Counted from the first letter of the stretch, positions 1 to 10,349 are shown. The stretch: 50,372 nt of DNA from Pseudoalteromonas piscicida (GCF_002744175.1 NZ_NKHF01000005.1:1-50372); one strand, 5' to 3'. The notes: generated by a model not told the origin, from the letters alone. Numbers and translations are program-made.

Positions 1-340
1 CCGAAAGATCCCGGCATAAAGCCGATCCTACCTGTAAAGAAACAGCATTGCTGCTGCGATTTGGTATCGCTGAGAGGGTCTCGGCATAAAGCCGGTCCTA
101 TATGCAAAGAAATAGCAGTGTTGCTGCGGTTTGGTATTGCTGAGAAGATCTCGGCATAAAGCCGGTCCTACATGCAAAGAAGCGGCATTGTTGCTCGGTT
201 TGGTATTGCTGAGAAGTTCCCGGCATAAAGCCGCTCCTACATGCAAAGAAGCGGCATTGTTGCTGCGATTTGGTATTGCCGAAAGATCCCGGCGTAAAGC
301 CGGTCCTACATACGAAGAAACTGTATTATTGCTGTGGTTT
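1..340. repeat. Tandem array of ~70-bp units with REP-like hairpins
   Basis: Five consecutive units of 69-70 bp, with a degenerate sixth start around 330-345. Each unit carries a short hairpin of the form CGGC-RTAAA-GCCG followed by a TCCTAC-type tail (12-31, 82-101, 152-171, 221-240, 290-309). Between the hairpins is a spacer with GCAAAGAA and TTTGGTATTGC. The copies differ by scattered substitutions and single-base deletions, so they are related but not freshly duplicated. The hairpin plus TCCTAC tail also occurs at 44416, 44547, 44675 and 50329, which marks it as one dispersed family. The reverse complement (GTAGGA plus a GC-rich hairpin) resembles REP sequences of Pseudomonas; that link is inference. 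The array begins at or before the window edge. Confidence 0.85.
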
Positions 341-344
341 GGGC

Positions 345-375
345 ATAAAAAAATGCCACCTTATTCAGGTGGCAT
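345..375 (-). terminator. Rho-independent terminator of the NagP-type gene
   Basis: Read on the minus strand, the stem ATGCCACC / GGTGGCAT encloses a 7-nt loop and is followed by a T7 run. It lies about 50 bp beyond the stop codon of the permease gene. Confidence 0.85.
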
Positions 376-424
376 CACACACGGGATTATTTCTACATAC
401 ATAGAAATGCTTTACGTTTTCTAG

Positions 425-1720
425 CTACGCTTTCTTTTTGATCTTATGACCCTTCACAGCGTAGAAGATAATAAATAGATAGCAAGGTAACATCACTAAG
501 TGCGCAATTTGTTGCGATTCAACTGTTCCTGAGGTGCCTTTTGCTAATCCCAAGAATACAGGGCCAAACGCGCCACCTGCAATACCCATCACCAATAAAC
601 CAGAGCCTACACTGGTTAGCTTACCAAGTCCAGATAATGCGAGAGGCCAAATTGCAGGCCACATAATGGCATTGGCTAAACCGAGTATAGCAACCATAAG
701 TAAAATATCAGGTAATGCTGATAAACCAAACAAGTTTGAGATAATAAACGAATCTGGGTTACCAAATGAAATTGCTAACGTCAGTAACACACCTAGCACC
801 GCAGAAGCCGTTAACGCCCTTTCTTGAGATATCACTCGTGGGATTAATAAAATACCCAGAATGTAACCTGTTACCATACAAGCCATAGTATACGAGGTCA
901 TGACACTATACTTTTCAACGCCCAACGCGAGAGCAAATGAACCTATAGTGTCCCCTGCAATTACTTCTACTGCAACGTACAAAAATAGTGCAATCACGCC
1001 TAATTTAAGGTTTGGGTGTGACAAGGCTTCTTTCACAGAGCCATGCTCTTCTTCGCCATCCTTTTCGATTTCAGGTAGTGGCGCAAATTTAATACCTAAA
1101 GCAAAAATACCGATAAATGCCGCCAAACCTAAATAAGGGCCCACAAGGCCATTAGCCATGGCATCAATGTCAGCTTGGGTTAGCTCTTTGCCTGCCATGT
1201 CGGTGAAGTTGCTAAGCACTAACGCGGTAAAGACTAACGGTGCAACAATACCTGCACCTTTATTTAAAATCCCCATGATACTTACACGTACCGCTGCCGA
1301 CTCTTCTGGGCCAATACGAACAACATATGGATTTACCGCTGTTTGTAATAAGGTTTGCCCGATCCCCATGGTAAATTGAGCAAAAAGGAATAATGCAAAC
1401 ATTTGTGTTTTTGCCGCAGGAATATAAAGCAAGGCAGCACACATCATCATGGCAATAGCTATCGCCATGCCGTTTTTATACCCGACTTTTCTGATCACCA
1501 GCGCTGAAGGTACAGCGGTAAAAGTGACCGCAATATAAAAAGAAAATAAGATAAATGAAGATTGGAATGGAGTAAGCTTTAATACTTGCTCCAAATATGG
1601 CATCAGTGACCCATTTAGCCAAGTCACAAAGCCAAGTATAAAAAACATGGCGGCAACTATCGCCATGGGGATAGCGTTACTTCGTTTTGTTGTATTCGAC
1701 ACGGTAGCTTCCATAAACAT
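425..1720 (-). CDS. nagP: FucP-family MFS sugar permease, probable N-acetylglucosamine transporter NagP
   Basis: A 431-residue inner-membrane protein with about 12 hydrophobic segments, belonging to the FucP/GluP sugar:H+ symporter branch of the major facilitator superfamily. Family features seen: an early PYLEQVLKLTPFQ-like stretch, and FTMGIGQTLLQTAVNPYV with its NPY motif. NagP proteins of Alteromonadales import GlcNAc or its oligomers. That role is inferred here from the adjacent GH20 hexosaminidase and the shared operator type. The first ATG (1720) and a second at 1714 are both possible starts; neither has a strong ribosome site. A terminator follows at 345-375. A glucose/galactose or fucose permease remains possible. 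Confidence 0.8.
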   Translation of the reverse strand: MFMEATVSNTTKRSNAIPMAIVAAMFFILGFVTWLNGSLMPYLEQVLKLTPFQSSFILFSFYIAVTFTAVPSALVIRKVGYKNGMAIAIAMMMCAALLYIPAAKTQMFALFLFAQFTMGIGQTLLQTAVNPYVVRIGPEESAAVRVSIMGILNKGAGIVAPLVFTALVLSNFTDMAGKELTQADIDAMANGLVGPYLGLAAFIGIFALGIKFAPLPEIEKDGEEEHGSVKEALSHPNLKLGVIALFLYVAVEVIAGDTIGSFALALGVEKYSVMTSYTMACMVTGYILGILLIPRVISQERALTASAVLGVLLTLAISFGNPDSFIISNLFGLSALPDILLMVAILGLANAIMWPAIWPLALSGLGKLTSVGSGLLVMGIAGGAFGPVFLGLAKGTSGTVESQQIAHLVMLPCYLFIIFYAVKGHKIKKKA

Positions 1721-1787
1721 TACTCATCGTTTATTGTTTCTATGGCTTTTGCCTTATTATTTTTGCTTTTACAGCTTTCTTTCACAA

Positions 1788-1807
1788 AAATGACAGCGCT
1801 GACATTT
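1788..1807 (-). promoter_or_regulatory. LacI/NagR-type operator upstream of nagP
   Basis: AAATGACAGC/GCTGACATTT is a 20-bp palindrome with one mismatched pair and a central GC, the form recognised by LacI-family repressors. It lies about 70 bp upstream of nagP and closely matches the site at 4582-4601. Assignment to NagR is inference; no regulator gene is in the window. Confidence 0.6.
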
Positions 1808-1863
1808 AACTTTACGTTAAAATCAATTTCATTTCCAGATAGATTTTGAGCAAATTTATCACC

Positions 1864-1887
1864 AAAAAAGGGCCAAAGCCCTTTTTT
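1864..1887 (-). terminator. Terminator of the hexosaminidase gene
   Basis: GGGC-CAAA-GCCC stem flanked by an A6 run and a T6 run, so it could act in both directions. It lies just past the hexosaminidase stop codon and separates that gene from nagP. Confidence 0.8.
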
Positions 1888-1908
1888 GCGATAAATTGAA
1901 TGTTGAGT

Positions 1909-4500
1909 TTATTTCAACCCAGTGACACGGCTGGTATTTTTGTCACCCATTCGTGTTCTCAACAATACCTTACTTTCATCTGCGACACTCATCTGATCAG
2001 TATAAGGCTGCCAAGACTCTCCACTATCTAAACTGACTTCAATAGGAAGATAAGGAAATGCGCTGTTTGCCTCCAGCTTACCAAGCACCACTTTTGCTCC
2101 TGGAACTGGCAGATTTGGTTCAATGCCATCATTTTGCAGTTTCGCAATTTCTTTCAAAGACAAAGCAGCTGCAAACGTGGTGAAATCTTTGTTCAGTTCT
2201 TTTTGATTAATTCGACGCCCTTCCCAATCAGCTTTATGCCATGCTCGCTCAGCCACAGACAAAATTCTTGGGAAAATTAAACGCAGTACTTGTTCCTCTG
2301 TACGAATAGTTTCACTCCAGATCTGCCCTTGCATGCCCAGAATGTTTTGCGGCCTTTTTAGCGGTGGCAATTCACGCCCAACTAGGGCTTCTAAATTAGC
2401 TATAGGCTCACGATTACGGGTGAAATCGGCATTTGCATAGATATTATCTGGCATGTACGAAAATGCTTTTTTGGTGTCGGTGTAACGTGTTGCCCAATAA
2501 TAACCGCGCTCTTCAGGGTGTGCTTCGTAAGGGTGATCAAAGTACAAATGTGTGCCATGGGATAGGATCACTTGATAATTATTGTTAGCAAAGCGGTGAG
2601 CGCGGTCGGCAACGCCCCACTCCCAAATGTTGTCCCAGGTATTGACTAGAAACTGCGGATTCGGAAACTCATCACGCTTAAACGTCGTGGTGGTATTATA
2701 CATCAACCCATCTTCCCAAGCGCCTGGTGTGATCCCGCGTTTCGCAAGTAGCTTAGCAACCTTTTGAGTAAAGTAGGGTTTTAAATCGTTAGGTCCAGCA
2801 ACACCATTATCTGCATCAGCAAATAACTGGTTACAGGCCGGCGACTGTGTCCAAGAGCCTTTTCCAACTTCATCACCGCCAAAATGCACGGTGTTAAGCA
2901 TGGTACCTGCCTCTCGATACATATCTTGCAGTTCGTATACTACCTTTTCCATAAAGGCATAGCTTGAGTCTAAACAAACATTAATTGAATTATCTTTGTA
3001 AAGCTGAACCGTCAAGTATTCCGATTTATCATCAATATCCGTTAGCAAATAAGCCTTAGCTTCTTGTGCTTTTCCTGCTTCCATAAGTTTATGGTAGCGG
3101 GCCTCCATTGATTTAATTGCGGCACGGGCGTGCCCTGGGCTCTCAATTTCTGGAATAATTTCTATATGCCGTGCTTTTGCAAATTTTAATAACTCGACAA
3201 AGTCTTCTCGAGAGAGATAGCCATTACCGCTTCCTGATTTAAAGGGGCCAGTACCAAGCTGAGTAAGTAAACACTCACGCTCATGTAAGTCAAAACAACG
3301 GAATGCCCCTACTTCGGTTAGTTCCGGAAGACCGGGTATTTCCAAGCGCCAACCTTCGTCGTCAGAGAAGTGCCAATGAAACTTGTTTAGTTTATAGCGC
3401 GCCATCTGTTCTATTAATTTGAATAGCGCATCCTTACCATGATAGTTACGAGCATTATCATAGTGCATCCCTCGCCAATCAAAGCGTGGAGAGTCTTTGA
3501 TCTCTACATGAGATAACGTAATTTCATCTTTGCTGTTGGCAGGAAAGAGCGCCAATAGACTTTGAATACCATAGAATACACCTGCATTATCAATACCGAC
3601 GATTTCAATCACGTCATCGTCGATCTCGACTGTGTAGGAGCCAGCCTTGCTGTAGTCATAATCTCGACCTAGACTTTTCGCCACCTTTAGACGAATTGTA
3701 GGAAGATTGCCTTCTGGAATATGGTTTGGTTCAGCCTGAATATTAAGGCCATACTCAGATAAATCTTCTTGAAAAACTTCAACTTCAGATTTTAGTCGTC
3801 CAGCAAATCGGATCTGCCAGTCACTATTGAGCGTGACTTCCCCACGATTAAAGTCGATATATTCTGGCTTTGGAATAATGCGCTTGAGCGCTTCCTCTTT
3901 AGAAACCTGCAAGTTGCTTTGGTTTCGTTCAAATCGTAATGCCGCATTGGCGATTTTGGTGTAGTCCGTTGGCGTATTGTATCTTTTTAGTTGATTGTCA
4001 CGCTCAAATGGTGCAACAAACTGTGTCATGTCTTCCGTATTTGTATTGGCAAATATCACCGGTTCATTATTGCTAGACACAATAAATGCCCTAGGCATAA
4101 AGTCAGTATATGCCGCGACCCAAGCAGAACCATCAAATATAAGCTTTAGTTTTTCACCGGCTTTTAACCCAGCGAATGAATCTGTGGCTGTGATCCGGTG
4201 CAAGTCGCCGTTAATGTGTTCAAAACGCAATCCTTTTACAGACTCGGTTGAAATATGGCGCACTGAGTGCAGATAAATTTGCCAATCGCTTTGCCCTTTC
4301 GGCAGATCCACTGTTGAATTATTTGTTAGAGTAATTGCGCCGGTAAAGCCTGCGGCTCCATTGCTAAAGTTACTTTCCACTGCAAATTCAAAGTGGGTGT
4401 CAGTTGCGAATTGCGTTAATTGCTGCTGTGTTAATGATGCTTGCGTGTAAAACGAGCACCCAGCAATTGCCGCCCCAAGCAAAGTCGTTTTTATTCTCAT
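1909..4500 (-). CDS. GH20 beta-N-acetylhexosaminidase (chitobiase type), exported
   Basis: An 863-residue glycoside hydrolase of family 20. It removes terminal GlcNAc from chitin oligosaccharides, giving the sugar that the neighbouring permease would import. An N-terminal carbohydrate-binding-like domain (roughly residues 30-190) is followed by a GH20b domain and the catalytic barrel. The catalytic Asp-Glu pair sits in HFGGDEVGKG near residue 540. A signal peptide is clear; IAGC at residues 12-15 fits a lipobox, so outer-membrane anchoring is likely, though signal peptidase I cleavage after TQA cannot be excluded. Start ATG at 4500 has GGGAG seven bases upstream. Length fits the chitobiase group. 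Confidence 0.9.
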   Translation of the reverse strand: MRIKTTLLGAAIAGCSFYTQASLTQQQLTQFATDTHFEFAVESNFSNGAAGFTGAITLTNNSTVDLPKGQSDWQIYLHSVRHISTESVKGLRFEHINGDLHRITATDSFAGLKAGEKLKLIFDGSAWVAAYTDFMPRAFIVSSNNEPVIFANTNTEDMTQFVAPFERDNQLKRYNTPTDYTKIANAALRFERNQSNLQVSKEEALKRIIPKPEYIDFNRGEVTLNSDWQIRFAGRLKSEVEVFQEDLSEYGLNIQAEPNHIPEGNLPTIRLKVAKSLGRDYDYSKAGSYTVEIDDDVIEIVGIDNAGVFYGIQSLLALFPANSKDEITLSHVEIKDSPRFDWRGMHYDNARNYHGKDALFKLIEQMARYKLNKFHWHFSDDEGWRLEIPGLPELTEVGAFRCFDLHERECLLTQLGTGPFKSGSGNGYLSREDFVELLKFAKARHIEIIPEIESPGHARAAIKSMEARYHKLMEAGKAQEAKAYLLTDIDDKSEYLTVQLYKDNSINVCLDSSYAFMEKVVYELQDMYREAGTMLNTVHFGGDEVGKGSWTQSPACNQLFADADNGVAGPNDLKPYFTQKVAKLLAKRGITPGAWEDGLMYNTTTTFKRDEFPNPQFLVNTWDNIWEWGVADRAHRFANNNYQVILSHGTHLYFDHPYEAHPEERGYYWATRYTDTKKAFSYMPDNIYANADFTRNREPIANLEALVGRELPPLKRPQNILGMQGQIWSETIRTEEQVLRLIFPRILSVAERAWHKADWEGRRINQKELNKDFTTFAAALSLKEIAKLQNDGIEPNLPVPGAKVVLGKLEANSAFPYLPIEVSLDSGESWQPYTDQMSVADESKVLLRTRMGDKNTSRVTGLK

Positions 4501-4581
4501 CTTTTGCTCCCAGTCTCCATGTTCAATTCTAAATGAACATCATTTAATCACTTATTGTTCCAGAACATCATATAAAAGTTA

Positions 4582-4601
4582 AAATGACAGCGCTATCATT
4601 A
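4582..4601 (-). promoter_or_regulatory. LacI/NagR-type operator upstream of hexosaminidase
   Basis: AAATGACAGC/GCTATCATTA is an imperfect palindrome whose left half is identical to that of the nagP operator, placed about 80 bp upstream of the start codon. The remainder of 4501-4868 is AT-rich, with only the terminator at 4809-4848. Confidence 0.6.
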
Positions 4602-4803
4602 TTTTTTCATCTGTTTGTGCTACCACCAATACATTTTCCTCAATTCTCGAGCAAATGCCATACATAAAGGTACATTAACGTAATCCAAAAAGCTTAAAAG
4701 ACAGGGCATTTTGTTTTGCTTTATAGAAAAGTAAGCAGATAAAAATCAAAAAATTTTAACTAAGAAAGCGAAAAGGCGTGGAAAGTGAATGATGAAATGA
4801 GAG

Positions 4804-4848
4804 AAAAACGATGATGTAACTGCTCATACTTAAACAGTTACACCATCG
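4804..4848 (-). terminator. Terminator of the M13 peptidase gene
   Basis: Minus-strand stem of 14 pairs with one mismatch (arms 4835-4848 and 4809-4822), 12-nt loop, then a T5 run. It lies about 20 bp after the peptidase stop codon. Confidence 0.75.
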
Positions 4849-4868
4849 TTTATTTAAAACAATGCAAA

Positions 4869-6938
4869 TTACCAGATTTTGACTCTATCTTCTGGCTTCA
4901 GGTACATTTTGTCGCCTTCTTTAACAGCAAACGCTTGATAGAATTCAGGCATATTTGGTAACACACCAATCACACGGTAATGGCTTGGTGAATGTGGATC
5001 TGTCATTAAACGGTTACGAAGTTCTTCGTCACGGTATTTGCGACGCCAGATCTGTGACCAACCCATAAAGAAGCGTTGCTCACCGGTATAACCATCAATA
5101 ACAGGCGCTTTATTATCACCTAATGAAATCTGGTAGGCTTTATAAGCCACCGTTAAACCGCCTAAGTCACCGATATTTTCACCCAGTGTTAGTTGCCCGT
5201 TTACAGCGGCATCTTCAAATGGCTTGAAGTTATTAAACTGTGCAACTAGTTTCTGGCTACGAGCTTCAAACTGTGCCAAATCAGACTCGCTCCACCAGTT
5301 ACGTAGGTTACCGTCACCATCATACTTAGCACCTTGGTCGTCAAAACCATGACCTAATTCATGACCAATAACCGCACCTATCGCACCATAGTTCACAGCA
5401 TCATCCGCTTCTAGATTAAAGAATGGTGGCTGTAAAATTGCGGCCGGGAACACGATTTCATTGTTAACTGGATTATAGTAAGCATTCACTGTTTGCGGCG
5501 TCATGAACCACTCACCACGGTCAACCGGCTTACCAAGTTTGTCGATCATTTCTTGGTTTGCAAACTGACTATAACGGACATAGTTTCCTACTAAGTCATC
5601 TGGGCTAATCTCAAGTGCAGAGTAATCTTTCCACTTGTCTGGATAGCCAATCTTAGGGGTAAATTTATTTAGCTTCTCTTTTGCTGCAACCTTAGTTTCA
5701 GCGCTCATCCACTCAAGGCCGTCAATTGCCTGGTCAAAACCTTTGATAAGATTAGCAACTAGCTCTTCCATACGCGCTTTTGCTTCAGGTGGGAAATACG
5801 ACTTAACATAGATCTTACCGAGCATTTCACCAAGTACTGAGTTACTTGCATCTACCGCCTTTTTCCAAGTTGGAGCTTGCTCTTCAACACCGGTTAGGGT
5901 CTTGCCGAAGAACCCAAACTTAAGATCGACGATATCTTTACTTAATAACTCCGCATAATCATTGGTAAAGTGGAATGTTAGATAGTCTTGCCATGCTTCC
6001 AGCTCTGAATCGGCAATAATACCAGACAGAGCTTCAAAGAAACTTGGCTGACTGACAATTAAGGCATCCGTTTTGATCCCAAGCGCTGATAAAAATGCAG
6101 CAGTATCAAAGTCTGGCATCAATTGATTAAACGCCTCTCCAGTCAACTTATTATATGTTTTAGTTGCATCGCGGCTTTCCACACGCGTCCATTGCGCCTG
6201 TGCAATTTGCTTTTCTAGATCAACAATATGACGTGCAGCTTGAGCTGGGTTTTTATGCCCTGTTTTTGCCAAGAGCTGCTGAATATAAGTTAGATACTGC
6301 TCGCGGATCTTAGTGAACTTTTCATCATCTTTAAGATAATAATCGCGATCTGGCAAACCTAAACCAGACTGAAACATATAGAGCGCATTTTCACTTGAAT
6401 TCTTAGCGTCATTATTCACATACCAACCAAATGGTGTGCTTGCGCCAGTTAAACGCATTTTAGCAAAGATAGCTGGAAGCTCTGATTTACTATTCAGTGC
6501 TTGAATTTCAGCAAGATAAGGCTTTAGTGGCGCTAAGCCAAGCTCATTTCTTGCACCTTCGTCCATATAACTTTGATAAAACGCACCCAGTTTCTTCTCA
6601 TCAGAGCCGGCTTTAGCAGCACTGTTATTTGCCGCTTCTTCAAGTACTTTGCGTAGTGCTTTTTGTGATTCATCATACAGCTGTGTGAAAGAGCCGTAAT
6701 TGGATTTATCCGCAGGGATCTTGGTCTTTTCTAACCACTTCCCGTTAACGTGATAATAAAAATCGTCCTGAGGGCGAACTGACTTATCTAGGTTACTCAG
6801 CTCGATACCTGAATTCATCGTTGCTTTTTGCGCTTCAGCTTGCTGCGTAGGTTGCTGTTGCGTTTGTGGTTGTTCACTGCAACCAATTAATCCCAATGCA
6901 AGCGCGACACTTGCAGCGGTCAGTGATAATTTCTTCAT
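4869..6938 (-). CDS. M13-family (neprilysin-like) zinc metallopeptidase, lipoprotein
   Basis: A 689-residue zinc endopeptidase. The zinc site HELGH lies near residue 523, with the substrate-binding NAYYNP near 484 and the third-ligand motif GENIGDLGGL near 588, all hallmarks of family M13 (PepO-like). I chose the internal ATG at 6938 rather than the longest frame (6980). It is preceded by AGGGGA at good spacing and begins a textbook lipoprotein signal, a KK start, a hydrophobic stretch and LIGC. A Gln/Thr-rich linker follows the Cys. It probably digests peptides in the periplasm. The gene stands alone, with its own terminator. Confidence 0.92.
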   Translation of the reverse strand: MKKLSLTAASVALALGLIGCSEQPQTQQQPTQQAEAQKATMNSGIELSNLDKSVRPQDDFYYHVNGKWLEKTKIPADKSNYGSFTQLYDESQKALRKVLEEAANNSAAKAGSDEKKLGAFYQSYMDEGARNELGLAPLKPYLAEIQALNSKSELPAIFAKMRLTGASTPFGWYVNNDAKNSSENALYMFQSGLGLPDRDYYLKDDEKFTKIREQYLTYIQQLLAKTGHKNPAQAARHIVDLEKQIAQAQWTRVESRDATKTYNKLTGEAFNQLMPDFDTAAFLSALGIKTDALIVSQPSFFEALSGIIADSELEAWQDYLTFHFTNDYAELLSKDIVDLKFGFFGKTLTGVEEQAPTWKKAVDASNSVLGEMLGKIYVKSYFPPEAKARMEELVANLIKGFDQAIDGLEWMSAETKVAAKEKLNKFTPKIGYPDKWKDYSALEISPDDLVGNYVRYSQFANQEMIDKLGKPVDRGEWFMTPQTVNAYYNPVNNEIVFPAAILQPPFFNLEADDAVNYGAIGAVIGHELGHGFDDQGAKYDGDGNLRNWWSESDLAQFEARSQKLVAQFNNFKPFEDAAVNGQLTLGENIGDLGGLTVAYKAYQISLGDNKAPVIDGYTGEQRFFMGWSQIWRRKYRDEELRNRLMTDPHSPSHYRVIGVLPNMPEFYQAFAVKEGDKMYLKPEDRVKIW

Positions 6939-7053
6939 TTTATTCCCCTGATAGAGTTTCGCTTGTAAGCGACCATTCACTAGTCTACCGACGCATACTA
7001 TCGTTGACTAGAATTCCGAGTCTGGAATTTGGTAACAAAGTTTGTCATCGCTT

Positions 7054-7446
7054 TTATCGAGCTTGCAACCGCTCCACAATCGCTTTATTTGCCTCTGGAA
7101 ACGCAAGCTCATGAAGTTTGGATACCGCGACCCATTGTGACGGCTGCCCTTCAGCTCCATGGGGTTCACCAGAAAAATCGTCCACATGATGAATGTACAA
7201 ACACACGGCTTTATCTGCATAATCATGCTCAATGCGCATCAATTCTGTTGAACTATGAATGTCTATACCGACTTCTTCTTTAAGCTCTCGCTGCAATGCG
7301 GAAAAGACGTCTTCATTGGCTTCTACTTTTCCACCAGGGAATTCCCAAAGCCCACCTTGATGTTGTGCTTCACCACGTAAACAAACAAAGATCTGCTGTT
7401 GCTTTTCAATCACCCCAACGGCGACTTCTACTCGCTTTTTTTCCAT
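7054..7446 (-). CDS. mutT: 8-oxo-dGTP diphosphatase MutT (Nudix)
   Basis: A 130-residue Nudix hydrolase that clears oxidised guanine nucleotides. The Nudix box is intact (GGKVEANEDVF, then RELKEEVGI, residues about 36-58), and the length matches E. coli MutT. It lies downstream of secA on the same strand, its usual position in gammaproteobacteria. A terminator stands between the two genes, so read-through or a separate promoter is needed. GGGG about seven bases before the ATG can serve as ribosome site. Confidence 0.92.
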   Translation of the reverse strand: MEKKRVEVAVGVIEKQQQIFVCLRGEAQHQGGLWEFPGGKVEANEDVFSALQRELKEEVGIDIHSSTELMRIEHDYADKAVCLYIHHVDDFSGEPHGAEGQPSQWVAVSKLHELAFPEANKAIVERLQAR

Positions 7447-7458
7447 AATTTACCCCAT

Positions 7459-7484
7459 AAAAAAGCGACTCGCGTCGCTTTTTT
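7459..7484 (-). terminator. Terminator between secA and mutT
   Basis: GCGAC-TCGC-GTCGC stem with an A6 run on one side and a T6 run on the other, 25 bp after the secA stop. Confidence 0.8.
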
Positions 7485-7508
7485 ATTCGTTAAGTCTCGA
7501 TAATTCGA

Positions 7509-10217
7509 TTATTTTAGCTTGCCACAACATTGCTTGTACTTCTTGCCGGATCGACAAGGGCATGGCTCGTTGCGACCAACTTTTGGTTCAGTACGTTCTG
7601 CGACTGCCGCACCTTCAGGTGCTTCACCGCCTACCCGTTCAACTTCTTCATGTTGATATTCACGTGGTGCTTGCTCGCTTTTACGATGCTGCTCTTCAAC
7701 TTTCTCGACATCTTCTTCAGCGCGAACTTGTACTTTACTCAATACACCTACTACATCAATTTTAAGATTCTCAAGCATTTGTGAGAACAGTTCGAATGAC
7801 TCACGCTTGTATTCTTGCTTCGGATTCTTCTGTGCATAACCACGTAAGTGGATACCTTGACGTAGATGATCCATTGCAGCTAAGTGATCTTTCCAGTGTT
7901 GATCTAGGCTTTGCAGCATTACCGCTTTTTCGAAGTGGCGAAGTACATCTGGGCCGACCATCTGTTCTTTCTGCTTGTAGGCTTTATCTACTTCTTCAAC
8001 AATACGCTCACGAAGTACTTCTTCATATAGCTTGCTGTCTTCTTCTAACCATTTTGCGATTGGCAGCTCTACGTGGAAGTCATTTTTCAAACGCTCTTCC
8101 AGTGCAGGTATATCCCACATTTCCGCAAGACTTTGTGGTGGAATGTACTGATCGATAGTCGCATTCAAGACATCTTCACGGATCACTGTGATAGTTTCTG
8201 AAATATCGCCTTCTTCAAGTAGTTCGTTTCGCTGCTCATATACAACTTTACGTTGGTCGTTAGCCACATCATCGTACTCAAGAAGCTGTTTACGAATATC
8301 AAAGTTACGTGCCTCTACTTTACGCTGTGCGTTTTCAATTGCACGGTTTACCCAAGGGTGCTCAATAGCCTCGCCACGCTGCATACCAAGTTTGCGCATC
8401 ATGTTAGTCATGCGCTCACCTGCGAAGATACGCATTAATGCATCATCCATCGACAAATAGAAACGACTTGAACCAGCATCGCCCTGACGACCTGCACGAC
8501 CACGTAACTGGTTATCAATACGACGAGATTCGTGACGTTCCGTACCAATGATGTGCAAACCGCCAGACGCTAATACAGCATCATGACGCACTTTCCAAGC
8601 CTCTTTGATTTCAGCTACCTGCGCTTCTGACGGGTTTTCTAATTTTTCAACTTCTGACTGCCAACTGCCGCCTAGCACGATATCCGTACCGCGGCCTGCC
8701 ATGTTCGTCGCGATGGTTACTTTACCTGGTAAACCAGCATCTGCGATGATATCTGCTTCTTGCGCGTGGAATTTAGCATTAAGTACATTATGCTCGATTT
8801 TTTCTTTGCGTAAGAAGTGTGAAAGATACTCTGAACTTTCGATTGATACCGTACCAACCAGTACTGGTTGACCACGCTCTTGGCAATCGCGAATGTCTTC
8901 AAGGATTGCTTCAAACTTCTCTTCTTGGGTTAGGTAAACTAAATCCGCACGGTCATCACGAACCATTGGCTTATTGGTCGGGATCACAACGGTATCTAGA
9001 CCATAAATTGACTGGAATTCAAACGCTTCAGTGTCTGCAGTCCCTGTCATACCCGCAAGTTTATTGTATAAACGGAAGTAGTTCTGGAACGTGATTGATG
9101 CCAGCGTTTGGTTTTCGTTTTGAATACGAACCCCTTCTTTGGCTTCTACCGCTTGGTGTAGACCTTCAGACCAACGACGTCCTTCCATCGTACGGCCAGT
9201 GTGTTCATCAACAATGATAACTTCATTGTCTTTTACTACGTAATCAACATCTTTTTGGTAAAGCTTGTGAGCACGAAGTGCTGCATATACGTGGCTTAGT
9301 AATGAAATATTACCCGCCGAGTATAACGAGTCGCCTTCTTCAATCAGGCCGCGCTCTGTCAATAGCTCTTCAACTTTAACTTGGCCGCGCTCGGTCAGGT
9401 GAACCTGTTTACCTTTTTCATCTATAGTGAAGTCGCCATCGCCTTCAACGCCTTCTTCATCTTCTTTTTCTTGTTGAATAAGTTCAGGGACGATTTTATT
9501 AATTTCACTATATAGTTCAGAGCTATCTTCCGCAGGACCTGAAATTATAAGTGGTGTACGCGCTTCATCGATTAGGATTGAATCCACCTCATCCACAACC
9601 GCGTAGTTCAATGGACGTTGAACGCGCTCTTCTACACTAAACGCCATGTTGTCACGAAGATAATCAAAGCCAAATTCATTGTTTGTGCCGTAAGTGATAT
9701 CAGCCGCGTAAGCTTGCTTTTTCTGCTGTGGCATCATACCAGGGACGTTACACCCAACCGTTAGCCCTAAGAATTCAAACAGAGGACGGTTAGTTTCAGC
9801 ATCACGCTTAGCTAGGTAATCATTCACCGTGATTACGTGAACACCTTTACCAGAAATCGCATTTAAGTATGCAGGTAGTGTCGCAGTTAAGGTTTTACCT
9901 TCACCCGTTCTCATTTCGGAGATGCGACCTTGATGCAACACCATACCACCGATCATTTGCACATCGAAATGACGCATTCCAAATACGCGCTTAGATGCTT
10001 CACGCACCGTAGCGAACGCCTCTGGTAATAAATCATCTAGACTTGAACCTTGCTCAATACGCTGTTTAAATTCAGCCGTTTTTGCTTTTAATTCATCATC
10101 ACTTAACTTGCCATATTGTTCTTCAAGGGCATTGATTAAAGCGACTGTTTTTCTTAGGTTTTTGATGGTGCGATCATTACGACTACCAAAAATTTTGGTA
10201 AAAATATTAGCTAACAT
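7509..10217 (-). CDS. secA: Preprotein translocase ATPase SecA
   Basis: A 902-residue motor that pushes precursors through SecYEG. Walker A (TGEGKTLT) is near residue 103 and the DEVDS Walker B near 209. The C-terminus carries the SecB/zinc-binding motif [14 protein letters not shown]. Length matches E. coli SecA (901). The start codon has only a weak ribosome site. The mRNA leader of about 165 nt contains two stem structures (10282-10349). No recognisable SecM is encoded upstream, so any feedback control on secretion status would differ from that of E. coli. Confidence 0.97.
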   Translation of the reverse strand: MLANIFTKIFGSRNDRTIKNLRKTVALINALEEQYGKLSDDELKAKTAEFKQRIEQGSSLDDLLPEAFATVREASKRVFGMRHFDVQMIGGMVLHQGRISEMRTGEGKTLTATLPAYLNAISGKGVHVITVNDYLAKRDAETNRPLFEFLGLTVGCNVPGMMPQQKKQAYAADITYGTNNEFGFDYLRDNMAFSVEERVQRPLNYAVVDEVDSILIDEARTPLIISGPAEDSSELYSEINKIVPELIQQEKEDEEGVEGDGDFTIDEKGKQVHLTERGQVKVEELLTERGLIEEGDSLYSAGNISLLSHVYAALRAHKLYQKDVDYVVKDNEVIIVDEHTGRTMEGRRWSEGLHQAVEAKEGVRIQNENQTLASITFQNYFRLYNKLAGMTGTADTEAFEFQSIYGLDTVVIPTNKPMVRDDRADLVYLTQEEKFEAILEDIRDCQERGQPVLVGTVSIESSEYLSHFLRKEKIEHNVLNAKFHAQEADIIADAGLPGKVTIATNMAGRGTDIVLGGSWQSEVEKLENPSEAQVAEIKEAWKVRHDAVLASGGLHIIGTERHESRRIDNQLRGRAGRQGDAGSSRFYLSMDDALMRIFAGERMTNMMRKLGMQRGEAIEHPWVNRAIENAQRKVEARNFDIRKQLLEYDDVANDQRKVVYEQRNELLEEGDISETITVIREDVLNATIDQYIPPQSLAEMWDIPALEERLKNDFHVELPIAKWLEEDSKLYEEVLRERIVEEVDKAYKQKEQMVGPDVLRHFEKAVMLQSLDQHWKDHLAAMDHLRQGIHLRGYAQKNPKQEYKRESFELFSQMLENLKIDVVGVLSKVQVRAEEDVEKVEEQHRKSEQAPREYQHEEVERVGGEAPEGAAVAERTEPKVGRNEPCPCRSGKKYKQCCGKLK

Positions 10218-10281
10218 GTTTAAACCGATTCACTCTGTGTATTGGCTGACCCATAATTTTAAGCCGATGTTATTAAGGCTG

Positions 10282-10349
10282 GGTCGCGCTTGTCCTGTTG
10301 GCGACAAAAAGCGTTCCTAAATTCGAGATTAATATTTGCCAATTTAGGA
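10282..10349 (-). other. Two stem-loops in the secA mRNA leader
   Basis: The first stem has perfect 9-bp arms (TCCTAAATT at 10315-10323 and its complement at 10341-10349). The second pairs CGCTT-GTC with GAC-(AA)-AAGCG (about 10287-10313). The CCTAA tail next to the second stem recalls the REP-like tails elsewhere in the window, but the stem sequence differs. Confidence 0.45.

Noticed and set aside
1..340. Tandem array as a CRISPR
   Set aside because: The whole ~70-bp unit is repeated, including the part between hairpins, so there are no unique spacers; no cas genes are present.
28..424. Open frames with repeated RHKAGPTCKEAALLL-like peptides
   Set aside because: They run through the tandem REP-like array on either strand; the protein repeats simply mirror the DNA repeat, and there is no ribosome site.
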